From Sinohyriopsis cumingii (lineage: Eukaryota; Mollusca; Bivalvia; Unionida; Unionidae), in contig CM068835.1 in NCBI GenBank assembly GCA_028554795.2, forward strand, positions 60,325,219 to 60,389,218: 64,000 bases of DNA. The letters run 5' to 3'. Shown here in pieces: positions 11,535 to 25,309 of the stretch. The first letter of the stretch is position 1; each line of letters begins with the position of its first letter. The position numbers and the translations under genes were made by a program. The notes beneath the pieces are model-generated. The model had not been told where the DNA came from, ran no database searches, and saw only the letters and a program-made list of their open reading frames with translations.

Positions 11535-14500
11535 CTGTGGAAAGAAAGCATAGGGGAAGTGTCCCAGATTAGCCCTGATAAGACCTTTGTAAATTTATAT
11601 CAAATTAACAACTAGCAGGGTAAAGGAGAATAATATCAATATATATGTTGCACATTATACTTCTAAATTATTCTTCAAATGACAAAAAACACAACTGTAA
11701 AATGTGTACACACAATTTTTATTAGTTATGTGTCTTCCAAAAGAGAAACATGTCAACAGGAATCCATCTACAACCTATAGGTTGCAATGAGCCATCATGC
11801 TAGAACCAGTTTTGCAAAATATCTGGACCAAACCCACAATCCTGCAAGATTTTGCTTTAACAAACTAAAATGTTAACCTATCAAGGGTTTATGACTTGTA
11901 GAAGAAGAGATTTAAAAGCTGCAAGCATGCAATAAATACTGCATCAATAAAACAACAAAATATGTTTGCCAGACATCAGCCTACTCTTGTCAGGCAGATC
12001 CTAAAGTCTGTGATTAAGAAAGATGGATAACCAGTCAGTTACACAGAGAGTAGGGACAAAGAAAAGCGAGAGAAATAGTGCTGGTTACAACAGCAAGGTT
12101 AACCAAAACCTAGCTGGGAACAATCTCAGTCCCTGGTTTCTAATGATACCCTTGATTAAATGCTTTTGAACTTGGCAGTTCTTAGAAACTGAATCACCAT
12201 ATCAGAGAATTGTGTGAGAATCAAGAGCTCCAATTACAGTAGTTTGGGTTGTCCCAAAAGTATGAGAACAATCACAGCAATTGGTCTTGAATGATAACCT
12301 TGATGAACTACTCTGAAACTTGAACAGTCTTAAAAACTATCATTACACCACTCAATAATGTGATGTGACTTGGATTTTAACGTAGCTTTAACAATTTTTC
12401 AGTCATATCGCTACATATCTGCAGTGTGGCAGTTTATAGTGATGTCTAGCATTGGGGCATCATGCTGCAGACATGTAGCATGAGGTCTCACCCAGTCACA
12501 TTATCCTGACACCAGACCGACCAGTCTTAACACTAACCTCTTAATGCTGAATGTCAAGTGAGGTAGCTGTTAGTACCATTTTATAAGTCTCTGGTATGAC
12601 TCAGCCGGGGATCGAACCCATGACCTCCCACATCTGAGACAGACGCTCTACTAGGCCACTAGACCAGTATACCACTGTATAAAAGTGACTGTTCAATAAA
12701 CGAAGTCAGATGAAGCCATCTGGGCTGTACAGTGAGTATTAATTCTATTAGACAACAGAATCTTGAATGAACTCTAGTTTATTCATTCCATTAACAAATG
12801 ACAAAACAGGTTTATAATTATTAAACTGAAAGATTCTACAGCAAGCTTCATTCTGATAATGATATTGCACACAATAATATTGATTTTCAAAATGTCTTTT
12901 CAATTTTTAATATTGATCTATTGTTCCATAATTTAATTTTATGAGCTCCTTCAGTATCATTAAACCAGTGTTGAGTGGACTGATTAAAAAAAAATGTCCA
13001 TACTACACAAGGGTACATGTTAAACTGATTGATGTTAAGAAGAGTTTGTCTGCACAAGCAGTTTAACAGCAAAGTGTTGCAAGCAACTAGGTACATTACA
13101 CATTCCACAGTGACTTTAATTTGGTTCTGAAATGTTTTTTGTGTACTACTTATGTGAACATAGCTGAGACATTATGTGTTCACTATATAAAATGAACAGT
13201 CAAGAAATGTCAAGTCTATTGCTGACCTTAGGGCTGTTCCATTTAAACACCAATGGTACCCAGGGGCAGGTATTTTTTTTAAAACTATATCCCAAGGTAA
13301 TTTGATTTCACAGAATTCATTTTAAAATAAGAAAATTCTAAATTGCATCTATGGCTGATTACCCCATTTTAAAAGTGACTTTCCTGTGTCCCATGTATGT
13401 TTTAATGGAATGGCCCTTAGTAACCTTTGGTCTAAAAGGTCTTGCCATTGATTGGTTGCTATATGCTAGCTTGCATAATATTCATTTCCATAAAAACATG
13501 ATCCCAAAACCAAAACATAAACACTGTGTACTGAGATTGTTAATGCACTAGAACTGTACACTTTTACCATCAAAGGGCACTGTTACATCCAAATATTATT
13601 TTTTTGTTGTGTAAAATACTTTTATATACATCTGGTGATATCTATATCTTTTGGCATAAGAAACCATATGTAGTCAAGGAAACAAACAATAGAATATAAA
13701 CATTTTTAGCATTGTTATTATTTTTGGTTTTTATTTTTTTAAATAATACTTTTGCAGCAAAACAAAAATACTTGGACACATTCTTTTATTGTGCAGTATT
13801 AAAATGTAGTAAAGTAAAACATTCTGGGTCAGCTATTGTTTGATCTGAAATTATTTGATGACAAAAGGAATTTTTCTATATTCTCTTCAGATCATAGTGT
13901 ATTGTATCTAAGGTCTTTGTCAAGCATACCAGTTTTAAACAAAGTAGCTGAAACTATACGCCGTTACAAACTGTGCAGTAACTTGCCAAGTGATGCTGCA
14001 AAGATGCTACAAAATCAATGATAAAAATTCATGGATATTCAAATAATGTACACAATGTCATTTGCACAGGCAATTATGCATACCCAAATGCAAACTGCAC
14101 AGATCTAGGTCTGCTGGTACATCATGAAACAACATTCAACTATACGATGTTTGCTTGAAATCAAAAGCTCAGCAAAGAACAACGACCCTGATCTGTCACA
14201 GCATCAAGCAACCACAGATCAAGGTCTACATTATTCACAACTGGTCCCATCATATACTAAGTAAGTGTAGTAGTTCTAGCAAATCTCATGCAAATAACTG
14301 TACAAGGCTTCTAAAATTTTCTCCCACCCAAAAAACGTCTGCTACAGATGTGTATTTCTTGGTCCATGTAATACTACACTAAAGAAACACACCCAATTCT
14401 GAAGGACTTAATCATCACATTATTTTCAACTCTTCCTAATTCTAAAGGATCTAATTACAAATATATAAATTATGGCTTAAAGTGTCATTTTGAAGGAAAG

Positions 14501-15991
14501 TTTTTAAAAATGTGAATGTACAGTTCACCTGTGGCGAACAAGACCCCAAAACTCCATTCCTTCAAACCTTGCCATTAAAATTTTGTCCAAAAAGAACCCT
14601 TCTATAATCTTCCAAGTAAACAGAGAACCTTTAAGCTAAATCTTAGGATGTTCACAAAAACACATTCATCGAACAGTGTTCCACAGAACCCAGTGTCTCA
14701 GTGTCCAGATGATGTATTCCCTAAAGCTGAACTAACTGGACACAAAATTTCAACATCAACAGAACTGACGATGTCTGAAAGTGATACATGTGTCTTACTG
14801 TGCTTATGCATGCCAGACAAATCTTGGAATCTGAGTAACTGTGGACACAGCTATAAAAGAAATGGCAACCACTATGTCTCTCTTAGTTGCATTTTACAAG
14901 GACAAGACAAAATCGGGAAGTAAAGAACAGCACATTAAAGGTCTTGATATGGTCCTAGAAGAACCCATCTTCGGAGTTTAAATGATGAATCTGAACGAAC
15001 AATTTAGACCATCCTACAATATTATGAGAACACAATGAATAGTTATTTACAGCTGAAAAACTACGACATTTTATGACATGTACAGTGTTTATAACCTGTT
15101 TCCCACAGGGTCACTTGATTCCAACACATAACCAATAACTATTCCTTGAGTACTCCACCATACATGTAGAAATTCTCTAAAATGGCCATACTTAACTTTA
15201 GATAGGTGTACAAACCACCGATGAATTGTCATCTTTCAAGTGTCCGTGTGAGCGAGCGATCCGTTGACATTATATGATAGCAAAGACCTGTACCCTGCAA
15301 CTTGCCTTGCTTGACTGCTATTTCAGGGAGGCGATCGAATATTTTAAGATCATCGCTGATTAGGAAAACAGTTCAAGCATCAGTTAAACTTGCTTACAAA
15401 AAATTCTAATAACAGGCAATGAACAATTAATACAACTATTTACATGCATATTTGAATCCTCAAAATCTTCTTTGTAATTTTGTAATTTAAAAAAAAAAAT
15501 TGTTCTATAAAGCTGACATGGATAATTTCAAATGTTACATGGTAATAGATGTGCTTTATTCATGAGAAACAATAGTCTTTACTCGAGTCTTAACAGTTTT
15601 TGGGTCATGTGTGCTCATTATAACAGATACTTCACTTTCTGCTGCACAATCAATGTATAGAAAACTACTAGAATGTAACAAAGTGCAAGTCTTAGTGAGT
15701 GCTGCCTTTGAAATGTAATGTACCATATCATTATATTCACTATAAAGTGAACATTTTCAAAAAGACTTGAAAATGAACATATAATACATAATTAGCATTT
15801 TCATTATTCATGTTGCTCCAGCATCCTATTCATTTTGATGTTGAGCTACATGTATCTATATCTAATGGAAAATTCAAGGTTATACATTTATAACAGCAAG
15901 AAGGATGATTCCTGATCAGAGAAAGACAAAGATCTAAGAAACTTGCAAACATTAAACACTTTAAACAATGCTTAAATGGGAATTAATTTAC
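11535..15991. other. SRRM1 intron 3
   Basis: A 4.5-kb A+T-rich intron. A copy of SINE family A lies at about 12,360-12,677. No other structure is clear; short open frames at 12,887-13,108, 13,351-13,551 and 14,648-14,923 have no recognisable motif. Confidence 0.7.
12359..12677 (-). repeat. SINE family A, copy 3
   Basis: Third copy of the tRNA-derived SINE. It keeps B-box-like GGTTCGATCCC and A-box-like 'tagtggcctagtagagcg' on the minus strand. It is a retrotransposed repeat and not a functional tRNA gene, because it cannot form a complete cloverleaf. Confidence 0.75.
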
Positions 15992-16114
15992 CCTTTCTTC
16001 CAGTTGATTATATACAAACTCAACGATGACATCATCTTCTGTGCCAAGAAGTTCTGTAACCCTGGTTGCAATCCATGGTTTTAAGATGTCCACATTGACT
16101 TTTGACATATCAAC
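15992..16114 (-). CDS. SRRM1: SRRM1 exon 3 (PWI domain core)
   Basis: The 41 codons start VDMSKVNVDILKPWIATRVT and contain the Pro-Trp-Ile signature (KPWI) that names the PWI domain, followed by the acidic GTEDDVIVEFVYNQLE helix. The domain lets SRRM1 bind RNA/DNA in spliceosomal and exon-junction-associated complexes. The acceptor is TTTACAG and the donor is AGG|GTAAAT; the phase is 0 at both ends. Confidence 0.93.
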
Positions 16115-18843
16115 CTGTAAATAAATTTAAGGTTGTGTGGGGTAAGTACAAGATTTACTGAATAAACATATTTTATTTTGAAGGAATCATGAAATCACAC
16201 ACGCTGACAACATCTCTAAGTATTTTACATATCAAATAAAGACTTTTGTGTAAAATTTATGTTGCTTTGCCAATACATCCTGTTTATCTTTATCATACAG
16301 GAAATAAGCTACATTAATTTCTGATTTGTGCTTATTGTTTAACTTAAACAGAACAAGCAATAACCATCAATGAGATTTCAATGTAATATATTTCACTATG
16401 TGACACTGGCAGTGTAGCTTTCAAATCGACCAAAGTAAACAAGATACAATTCAGCATGGAAACTTCACGTAAAAGTGGTTATTAAATGATGATTAAAGTA
16501 CTTTATGATACATATGGAACACAGCTGGAATGTATCCTATATGCTAAACATGCTGCTGGGTTAAGATAATTACTTTTATTTAGGGGGGGGGGCACGATTA
16601 AGAGCCATGTCTCTTTGTGTTAATTTGAAGACAGCAAGTGAGTATTCTAAAGTCTTTTTCATTTTTACTAAGAAAAATGAGTGCAGGTGACTGAAAACGC
16701 TGTTGCTGATGAATTCTAAATTTAAAGAATAACATGGCTAACTAATACTGATTATTCGTGATTGATGAAGACTACAATAAATTTCTTATGGTAACATTTT
16801 GTATAGATTCTCCATCTCTTCTATCACTAAATCATTTCAACCCTACAATCCATGTCCAAGCAGCAACATTTTCATCAATGACCATCTAGACCATGGGATG
16901 AATGTGGGAAAAGGAATAACAAACTTGTGCCAGAAGATGACAACACGTCATCACATAAACTCTTCCAGTCCATTACTTGCAGTGCTAAAAAATCCATAAA
17001 CTAAGGTCATCTTGTTTTTTTTTAAAAACTAAACATTTTACATCAAATCTGCTTAACAAAGTATTATAATTGTCCACCCATAGAAGCCAGACTTTACTGG
17101 GTGAAACTCACAGGCTTCAAGTAACTTTAGAGAGACAGCCAACAGTACAAGCTAGGACAGATGTGGTCTGACATAAAAAGCAGCACCCAATCCGCTTATT
17201 TAATTTCTATACTCGTTCACGGGAACAATATAGATTTAAGGTTTCTGCATCATTTTGGTCATTTCAACATACATTTTGGCTATATGACCTAAAAAATGAG
17301 CACAATAGAAACTGAAAATCATTCACTGCGCTCACAGAGAACAGCTAGGATTAAATGTTTCCTACTTTACCAGTCTCAAAAGATTCCACACTTGGCATAA
17401 GAGACCTTGGACATCAAGTGTACATTGGCTTGAAGAAAGCATTTAGCAACTTAGCTAGAGAACATGTCCTGGCTGATAGATTGCCTGATATGAACCAAGC
17501 GTGAAAGTGGAGAATCTGTGTACTTTTTGTGCAGATGAGAGTCGAAGTGCTACAAAACAAGATCCCTTTTCTAAGACAATGTCCTGGGCTGGTCTACAAA
17601 GACCACTGAACCATGATCATTGGGGCAACAGAGGCGCTATCAAAATGAGCTGATCAGTGGAGATCCTGACTTGGTAGATCACTTGCAAAATCATACTTAA
17701 CTGGAGGAAGGTGTAAGCTAACAGATGATCCCACTTAAGGCTAAAGGAATCCCCTACTCAGGTCCTATTATGGAATTGGGAAAACAAAAATGGGGAGTTA
17801 CAAGCAAGTCTACTAAAGGTTTTTCTCCCCCCCCCCAACTCCCTCATCTGAACAGTAACTCTGCTACAGACTGATTGAGAGACCATTTGTGAGGACTATC
17901 TTGCCTTTCCTGGTCAATCTGCCAAAATTTTCTTTTTGCTGGAAATATTAAAAACTTATGAGTGTAATCCCTTCTAAGGTTGCCCCTCAAAGGAGGTTCC
18001 AAACCTCCACATAAACATAAAGTGCACATGTGCATTCCCTGTCACCTGAGGTACACTACCACTGATATGCTGTCATCAGAGACCATCACAAAGCGACTCT
18101 TCACTTGGTTAATGCACCCTTGTAGAGCTATTTAAAAAAATGCACTCATTTTGTGAATTATTTATTTGTTGGGTAGATACTTCCCTGGGCAACTAGCCCT
18201 CAAAGCTGCAAGCAATTACCACATGCTGAATCTGAGTGAGGTCAGGGAGCATTCATGGGGATTCCTAAAACTGGTTCCAATTTTATTACCAGCTCAAGTG
18301 GTGGTGAAAATCTTGATACTCTGTCCTGCCATATTTATGGAATGGTGGGAGATCAGTTAATTGCTATGAGAAAAGTGTCACTGCCATTTTGCCTCCGGCA
18401 ATTCTGGCCTTCACTAGTGCCAATATAGGATATTTACCTCCTCAAAATATAAGGGAGAGGGGAGAAACACAAGAATCATTTAATAGTGGTAATTTTACAA
18501 TTGAACAATAGGAATGATTTGGCCCAGGTTCCGCTATAAGCTAGTTAATTACTATAGATGAGCGTATTTAGAAGATCAGGTGGGCTGTTTCTTTTTTTAA
18601 TCAGTTCCTGAAAAACTATGTCACAAAATTTCTTTTGTCTTCATAGGGAAACTCTGACTCTGTAAAATATATGATAATCAGGTTAGGATTCACTATTTGT
18701 CCAGAAGTGTTGTATAAATAGCAATGGGATTCTCAATGCTAAAATCCTAAGAAAAACATCTGCTAGAAACATGTTTCAACATAACAACTTTTGCCATATA
18801 TTCGATCATGAATTCTGTTGGCATAAACTATAAATCAACTCAC
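16115..18843. other. SRRM1 intron 2
   Basis: A 2.7-kb intron with poly-G (16,582-16,590) and poly-C (about 17,828-17,837) tracts. Nothing else is recognisable. Confidence 0.65.
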
Positions 18844-18933
18844 CTTTGTTTCCAGGCCATCACCAAATTTCATTGACTTCATCAATTTCTTCCGCTTGTC
18901 TGAGAATCGGTTGTCCTGGTCAGCACTAGTTCC
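18844..18933 (-). CDS. SRRM1: SRRM1 exon 2
   Basis: The 30 codons GTSADQDNRFSDKRKKLMKS... match the conserved N-terminal arm of SRRM1 (GTSAEQDNRFSNKQKKLLK in vertebrates). The acceptor is ATTACAG and the donor AAAG|GTGAGT. Phase is 0 at both ends, joining MTDAGFFK (exon 1) to VDMSKV (exon 3). Confidence 0.92.
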
Positions 18934-21689
18934 CTGTAATGCAGTATGTCAAGTTTAAATTAAGTACAAACTACATTTATTGCATATAAACCTTTGGAAT
19001 CATTACAGAATGACATTCACCAACCACTACCTCTTTGTTGAAAAAAACAAAAACTACCTGAACAGTGCTAACAAAACCTGTTAGCATAACACCTCAAGCT
19101 CGTCTAATTTCAGACTGGACCCCACCTGTATTCAAGTGAGATGTCAGTAGAAATTGTCAATGAAAAAATCTAATTGCCCAAGAAAACTTAAATCACTGTG
19201 ATGAAATTTGGTAATTTATTTTTAATATGTTGAAAGACTAGTAAATTATTAATATTCATCCTGTATGCCCCCCAACCCTTATGTAGATCACAGACATACT
19301 TCTACACAACTTTTACATACATGTGATTCTACAGTTAGTACCGCCTAGTGGGTAGGGTACCAGAACTGTTTCAGCGGTCATTGGAACCAGTGCAATGATG
19401 TGTGGCACAGTAATGACTAGCATGTAAGCATGAAAAGCTGTTCATTGATTATTGTTGTAATCTGGAGAGTTTAGGCCAAATGTCATATGTTTTTTTGAGG
19501 TTTTATAAGTAATAAAGGGATCAAATGTAGTTCATCATGGCTTTGGGGTACGATTAAAATCTGCTGTCCATAGAAAGGAATGCAGAAATACTTCTTTTGA
19601 TTCTTTTTAACGGTCTCCTTTAATACCTATTGCATTACTCAAGATATTTTAAGTTTATTTAATAATAATTGAGCTGTCCCTTACTCATGCTCACTCTAGT
19701 GTAATGCAACACTGGTTATACATAATAAGCAGCACCTATGAACAACACTAAAAGGATAAAGAGAAACTGTATAAAGCAAGACAAGCTTCAGATGCTATCG
19801 AACAAAAGCACTGCTAATCCAACAAGTATGGAGGACACTGATAGAGCAATCAGACAATGGTTGACCTCAGGACCTGGAGGAGATCATTAAGGGGGCACTC
19901 ACCAATTAATATGTACTTTAGAGAGAGTGACATATGTAAGGTGAAGTAGTTTGCATTTAAAACATGCACAATGGAGAGAATGTTGGCATACCTATATGCT
20001 ACAGTAATGTAATGTGGATGATATTTCTTTGGATATTGTACTTTTGGAAATTTTACATGATTTAAGCACACTGCTAACTAAATAAGCACAACAGTCAATT
20101 TTAATATGATTTTGTTTAATCTCTTCTTATTTGAAGTACAGTTATTAAATCATTGAGTAACAATATTTATTTTAAAAAATCAATGGGGGGCGGATATGGA
20201 AATTGGAGTCAGGGCTTGTGGGGTTTGAGTCAGAACTGGCTATTTTTTGTAATGTCACCAGCCATGGACTTGGATCTAAAAAACGTAATTCTCTGAACAA
20301 TGCTGAAATCTGAACCAAAGGTAAAACTTTTAAATATCATTAGAAACTTCTAAACAGGGAAGTTAATTTACATACAGTTCTATCAAAACTGAAGCAAATG
20401 TCATCTTTTGGCAAGAAGTGACTTGCAAGTCAATGAAGTGAAACAATATCAATCTCTTGTTAGCAATGTTTGAAATAGGAGACAATGTCTGTCCAATACC
20501 GATGAGCAAAACTTTTAACCGTATATGACCTAGATATTAATAAATGTTTTGCAGAATTTCACCAAATATTTCAAAATTTATTTAGGACCACATAAATAGA
20601 GAAAGATGGACATGGTTATACCTTAGTGGCTGATGGCATATATGTTTACATTATCTACTAACCATCTTGTTTAAAAACGACACTTACTACCTTGCTTAAA
20701 ACAACTTTTTAAAGTAACAGTGTTTAGAGGTTCATGTCTCATACCAATTTTGAGGTTTTCTCCATAACATTCATTAGCATACCTGCTCTTCATATTCAAT
20801 GACCAAGAATGTATCATATTCTTCATTCCACCTCCTCTCCTACCATACATTTCACTATTTGGCATGAGTTATTGTAAGCTATGTATCTAACTTCAATGGA
20901 CTCGTTGTAACAAAAAGCACATCTGACCTGATTCCATACATATTACTGACTTCACAGATGGAAAAAAAATCAGACTGTTTTGGGATATCACATGCAAAAT
21001 GAGTTTGATGTAGCCTGTAAATTAAAGAAATTTGTCTACCATGGGATTTTATTTATTTTAACCAGTTACAAGTATTTTCTGTGCTAATCCAGTACTCCAG
21101 ATTTTGCAGTTTTGACTGTATGTCATATTGACAAGGAAGCCAGGCCTTGCCGAAAGACTATAGCTAAATTTAGCTTCAAGGCTTGGATATGTACATTCCT
21201 GGAGCTGGAACATGCTTGGCACTGAGAAAGCTGGAAAACCTGCACTTATTTGCAAACTGTTAAACACAAAGCACCCATCCTAAATCTGAAATATGCATTG
21301 AAAATGCAGTATTTTGATGTAACAATTTCAAATGTTTTAACTTAATTGTACTGTCTTAATAGTCCTTTATGATTACTTCAAACAATGTATATATTCAGCA
21401 AATAAACTGAAAACCTAAATCTCTATTTTGAATTCACTAAATTCACTAAAATAAATTTACATTTGAAGATCACATGTACATGTATTAGCACATGAAATTG
21501 TTTCTGATTTATCCCATTTCCTTTATAAAACCCAAATTTTGCTTTACCGATGTTTTAACCCGCTATTGTATGAGTGGTCTGCTCTTTTTCTCTTCTTTAA
21601 GTCACAATAACTATTTTCTCCAGAGTTAAAATTGGTCTCTTTTTTTGGGGTTGGAGATGTTTCATTGTTATTAAGGTATCAGGTGTCAA

Positions 21690-22428
21690 CAATTATTAGT
21701 GCTCACTTATAATATCCAATGGGTTCCAAGGGTTGTCATTGCCGGGGGCAGACGTGGGAGATAACTACCCACTTCCCTGGAAATCTTCCAATGGCTTGTG
21801 TCTGATAGAGCCTCTGACAACCAAATCCAGCTCCAGGCCTTCACAAGTGGCGGAACCTGTTTAAACTGACTAGAGAAGGGATGACAGGTGAGTTTCTGGC
21901 ACCTCTAAACTTTGAACAGATGGGGCTCGTTAACCTTGGGTCATCGCCCATCTAGAAGGTAAACTCCAATCTCAAACCTTCACTGCCTTGCGACTATACC
22001 CTCTCATGGGAAAGGCTAAGGGAGTAAACCCCAACAGAAAATCCAGAGACCCTAAGGCGACATGGCATTGATTTCAGTGTCATTTTGGCAACTTCTGCGA
22101 CGCAGCTGGTGCCATGACGTATTGGCATGTCCTTTCCCTTGGATCCTTCATCTGCATGGAGAGGTGGGGATCAGCTGCACGGGCAACAGTTGATTCTCCA
22201 TATCACCCCACCCAGGCTTACGCACTGGACAGGACACTCCAGCTTCGCTCCACAGGTTTGACACAACACGGGAAGCAAGAGTTTACTGGTTATAAGTCAC
22301 TGCTCGATTGGCGTAGAGCCAGACGCCAGGGGTTGCTTTTGACAGTAGGAGAGACCAACAGGTTTTACTGGACAGCCCCCAGCCAATAAGGTGCAGTCCC
22401 GCCAGAGTTTGCCTGCCTTGCTGGGTGC
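21690..22428 (+). mobile_element. 5' part of degraded RTE-like LINE
   Basis: This G+C-richer non-coding block ends exactly at a TTAA that is duplicated at 25,306. Removing the MITE cluster would connect it to the LINE at 25,310. The block is interpreted as the 5' UTR of that LINE because of composition, orientation and the target duplication; the left boundary is approximate. Confidence 0.55.
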
Positions 22429-25309
22429 TTAACACATTAACCCCTAGCGACGACTTTACAGGGCAGCAGGTAGTAGCCTAATGCCGAGCTCTGTAGCATC
22501 ATGGTCATGCATGATACACTAACGTGGATGGTATTATAGAAAGGTAGACAGATGTAGCTCTACAATGATACCAAATAATCTGGAATATCTAGTTGCACTA
22601 CAAAATACAGATAGAAAAACCTCATTTTTTTGGACCAGACTTTTTTTTATGCAAAATTCGCCCATGGTCGGAATCCCATTTTGTGTCCGGATTTTAGACT
22701 TTTTGGTCTCAGATCTAAGGCAAACCGGTATGAACTGCAAGCAGACAGATGAGCCTTTGCAAAAAGTAGGATAACATGGGCATTTGGAATAAAGAGTGGT
22801 CTCCATACGAAAATAATGGCTCTGTTTAGCAACAAAAAAAAAAAAAGCAAACAAAAATCAAGTCCAACTTTAACCCTTCTGCTTATGCACGAGTCAAATA
22901 GCCAATGAAAAATGACGTTTCTAACACAACTAGGCAGTATGTTATTGAAAGATGACCGGGGATTTGGTGTTTTCAAATCTATTCAGAAATAGCTTTCAAA
23001 ATGTGTTTCCTACTCGATTTTCAGGCAAAAATGGCAAAAACCTCCAGGGCTTAAACAGTCCATTTTGATCAAGTCACAAAATTTGAATATTCCTTGCGTA
23101 CTTAATCACTTGTGCATCAACATTGCACATAAATTACAAATTTAGCAATTCCCAAACAAATTGTAAAAAAAAAAAAAAAAATCCTGTTAACACATTAACC
23201 CCTAGCAACAACTTTATGGGGCAGGAGGTAGTAGCCTACTGCCGAGCTCTGTAGCATCATGGTCATGCATGATACACTAACGTGGATGGTATTACAGAAA
23301 GGTACACAGATGTAGCTCTACAATGATACCAAATAATCTGGAATATTTAGTTGCACTACAAAATACAGACAGAAAAACCTCATTTTTTTGGACCAGACTT
23401 TTTTTTAATGCAAAATTCGCCCGTGGTCAGAATCCCATTTTGTGTCCGGATTTTAGCCTTTTTGGTCTCAAATCTAAGGCAAACCGGTATGAACTGCAAG
23501 CAGACAGATAAGCCTTTGCAAAAAGCAGAATAAGATGGGCATTTGGAATAAAGAGTGGTCTCCATAAGAAAATAATTGCTCCGTTTAGCAACAAAAAAAA
23601 AACAAACGAAAAACAAGTCCAACTTTTACCCTTCTGCTCATGCACGAGTCAAATAGCCAACGAAAAATGACGTTTCTAACACAACTAGGCAGTATGTTAT
23701 TGAAAGATGACCGGGGATTTGGTGTTTTCGAGTCTATTCAGAAATAGCTTTCAAAATGTGTTTCCTACTCGATTTTCAGGCAAAAATGGCAAAAACCTAC
23801 AGGGGTTAAACAGTCCATTTTGATGATGTCACAAAATTTGAATATTCCTTGTGTATTTAATCACTTGTGCATCGACATTGCACATAAATTACAAATTTAG
23901 CAATTCCCAGATGAATTGTAAAAAAAAAAAAAAAAAATCTTGTTAACACATTAACCCCTAGCGACGACTTTTTGGGGCAGCAGGTAGTAGCCTACTGCCG
24001 AGCTCTGTAGCATCATGGTCATGCATGATACACTAACGTGGATGGTATTATAGAAAGGTAGACAGATGTAGCTCTACAATGATACCAAATAGTCTGGAAT
24101 ATTTAAGTTGCACTACAAAATACAGACAGAAAAACCACATTTTTTTGGACCAGACTTTTTTATGCAAAATTCGCCCATGGTCGGAATCCCATTTTGTGTC
24201 CGGATTTTAGACTTTTTGGTCTCAGATCTAAGGCAAACCGGTATGAACTGCAAGCACACAGATGAGCCTTTGCAAAAAGTAGGATAAGATGGGCATTTGG
24301 AATAAAGAGTGATCTCCATACGAAAATAATGGCTCCATTTAGCAACAAAAAACCCCCAAAAAACAAACAAAAAACAAGTCCAACTTTTATCCTTCTGCTC
24401 ATGCACGAGTCAAATAGCCAACGAAAAATCATGTTTCTAACACAATTATGCGGTATGGTATTGAAAGGTGACCGGGGATTTTGTGTTTTCGAGTCTATTC
24501 AGAAAGAGCTTTCAAAATGTGTTTCCTACTTGATTTTCAGGCAAAAATGGCAAAAACCTCCAGGGGTTAAACAATCCATTTTGATGACGTCACAAAATCT
24601 GAATATTTCTTGCGTATTTAATCACTTGTGCATCGACACTGCACATAAATTACAAATTTAGCAATTACCAGACGAATTGTAAAAAAAAAAAAAAAATCTT
24701 GTTAACACATTAACCCCTAGCGACGACTTTACGGGGCAGGAGGTCGTAGCCTACTGCCGAGCTCTGTAGCATCATGGTCATGCATGATACACTAACGTGG
24801 ATGGTATTATAGAAAGGTAGACAGATGTAGCTCTACAACGATACCAAATAATCTGCAATATCTAGTTGCACTACAAAATACAGACAGAAAAACCTCATTT
24901 TTTTTTGGACCAGACTATTTTTTACAAAATTCGCCCGTGGTCGGAATCCCATTTTGTGTCAGGATTTTAGACTTTTTGGTCTCAGATCTAAGGCAAACCG
25001 GTGAGAACAGCAAGCAGACAGATGAGCCTTTGCAAAAAGTAGCATAAGATGGGCATTTGGAATGAAGAGTGGTCTCCATATGAAAATAATGGCTCCGTTT
25101 AGCAAAAAAAAAATAAAAAAAATAAAAAAAATAAACGTCCAACTTTTACCCTTCTGCTCATTGGCTTCTAACACAACTAGGCAGTATGTTGTTGAAAGAT
25201 GACCGGGGATTTGGTGTTTTCGAGTCTATTCAGAAATAGCTTTCAAAATGTGTTTCCTACTCGATTTTCAGGAAAAAATGGCAAAAACCTCCAGGAGTTA
25301 ATGTGTTAA
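22429..25309 (+). mobile_element. Four tandem TTAA-MITE units inside the LINE
   Basis: Units begin at TTAACCCCTAGCGACGAC near 22,437, 23,195, 23,951 and 24,709, a period of 756-758 bp. Each has about 615 bp of MITE, then a ~140-bp spacer ending in an A-tract; the last unit lacks the spacer and has an internal deletion near 25,160. The outer ends form an inverted repeat (TTAACACATTAACCCCT at 22,429; AGGAGTTAATGTGTTAA ending at 25,309). TTAA at both outer edges suggests one insertion event followed by, or carrying, tandem amplification. Reading frames across these units are shadows. Confidence 0.8.

Noticed and set aside
12600..12677. True tRNA gene on the minus strand
   Set aside because: A and B boxes are present but the sequence recurs with a shared core and truncated forms, and no full cloverleaf can be drawn; it is a SINE head.
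22534..25174. Overlapping short frames repeated in four copies that might be a protein family
   Set aside because: Frames appear on both strands, contain homopolymers and are broken differently in each copy; the DNA repeat (MITE) explains them.
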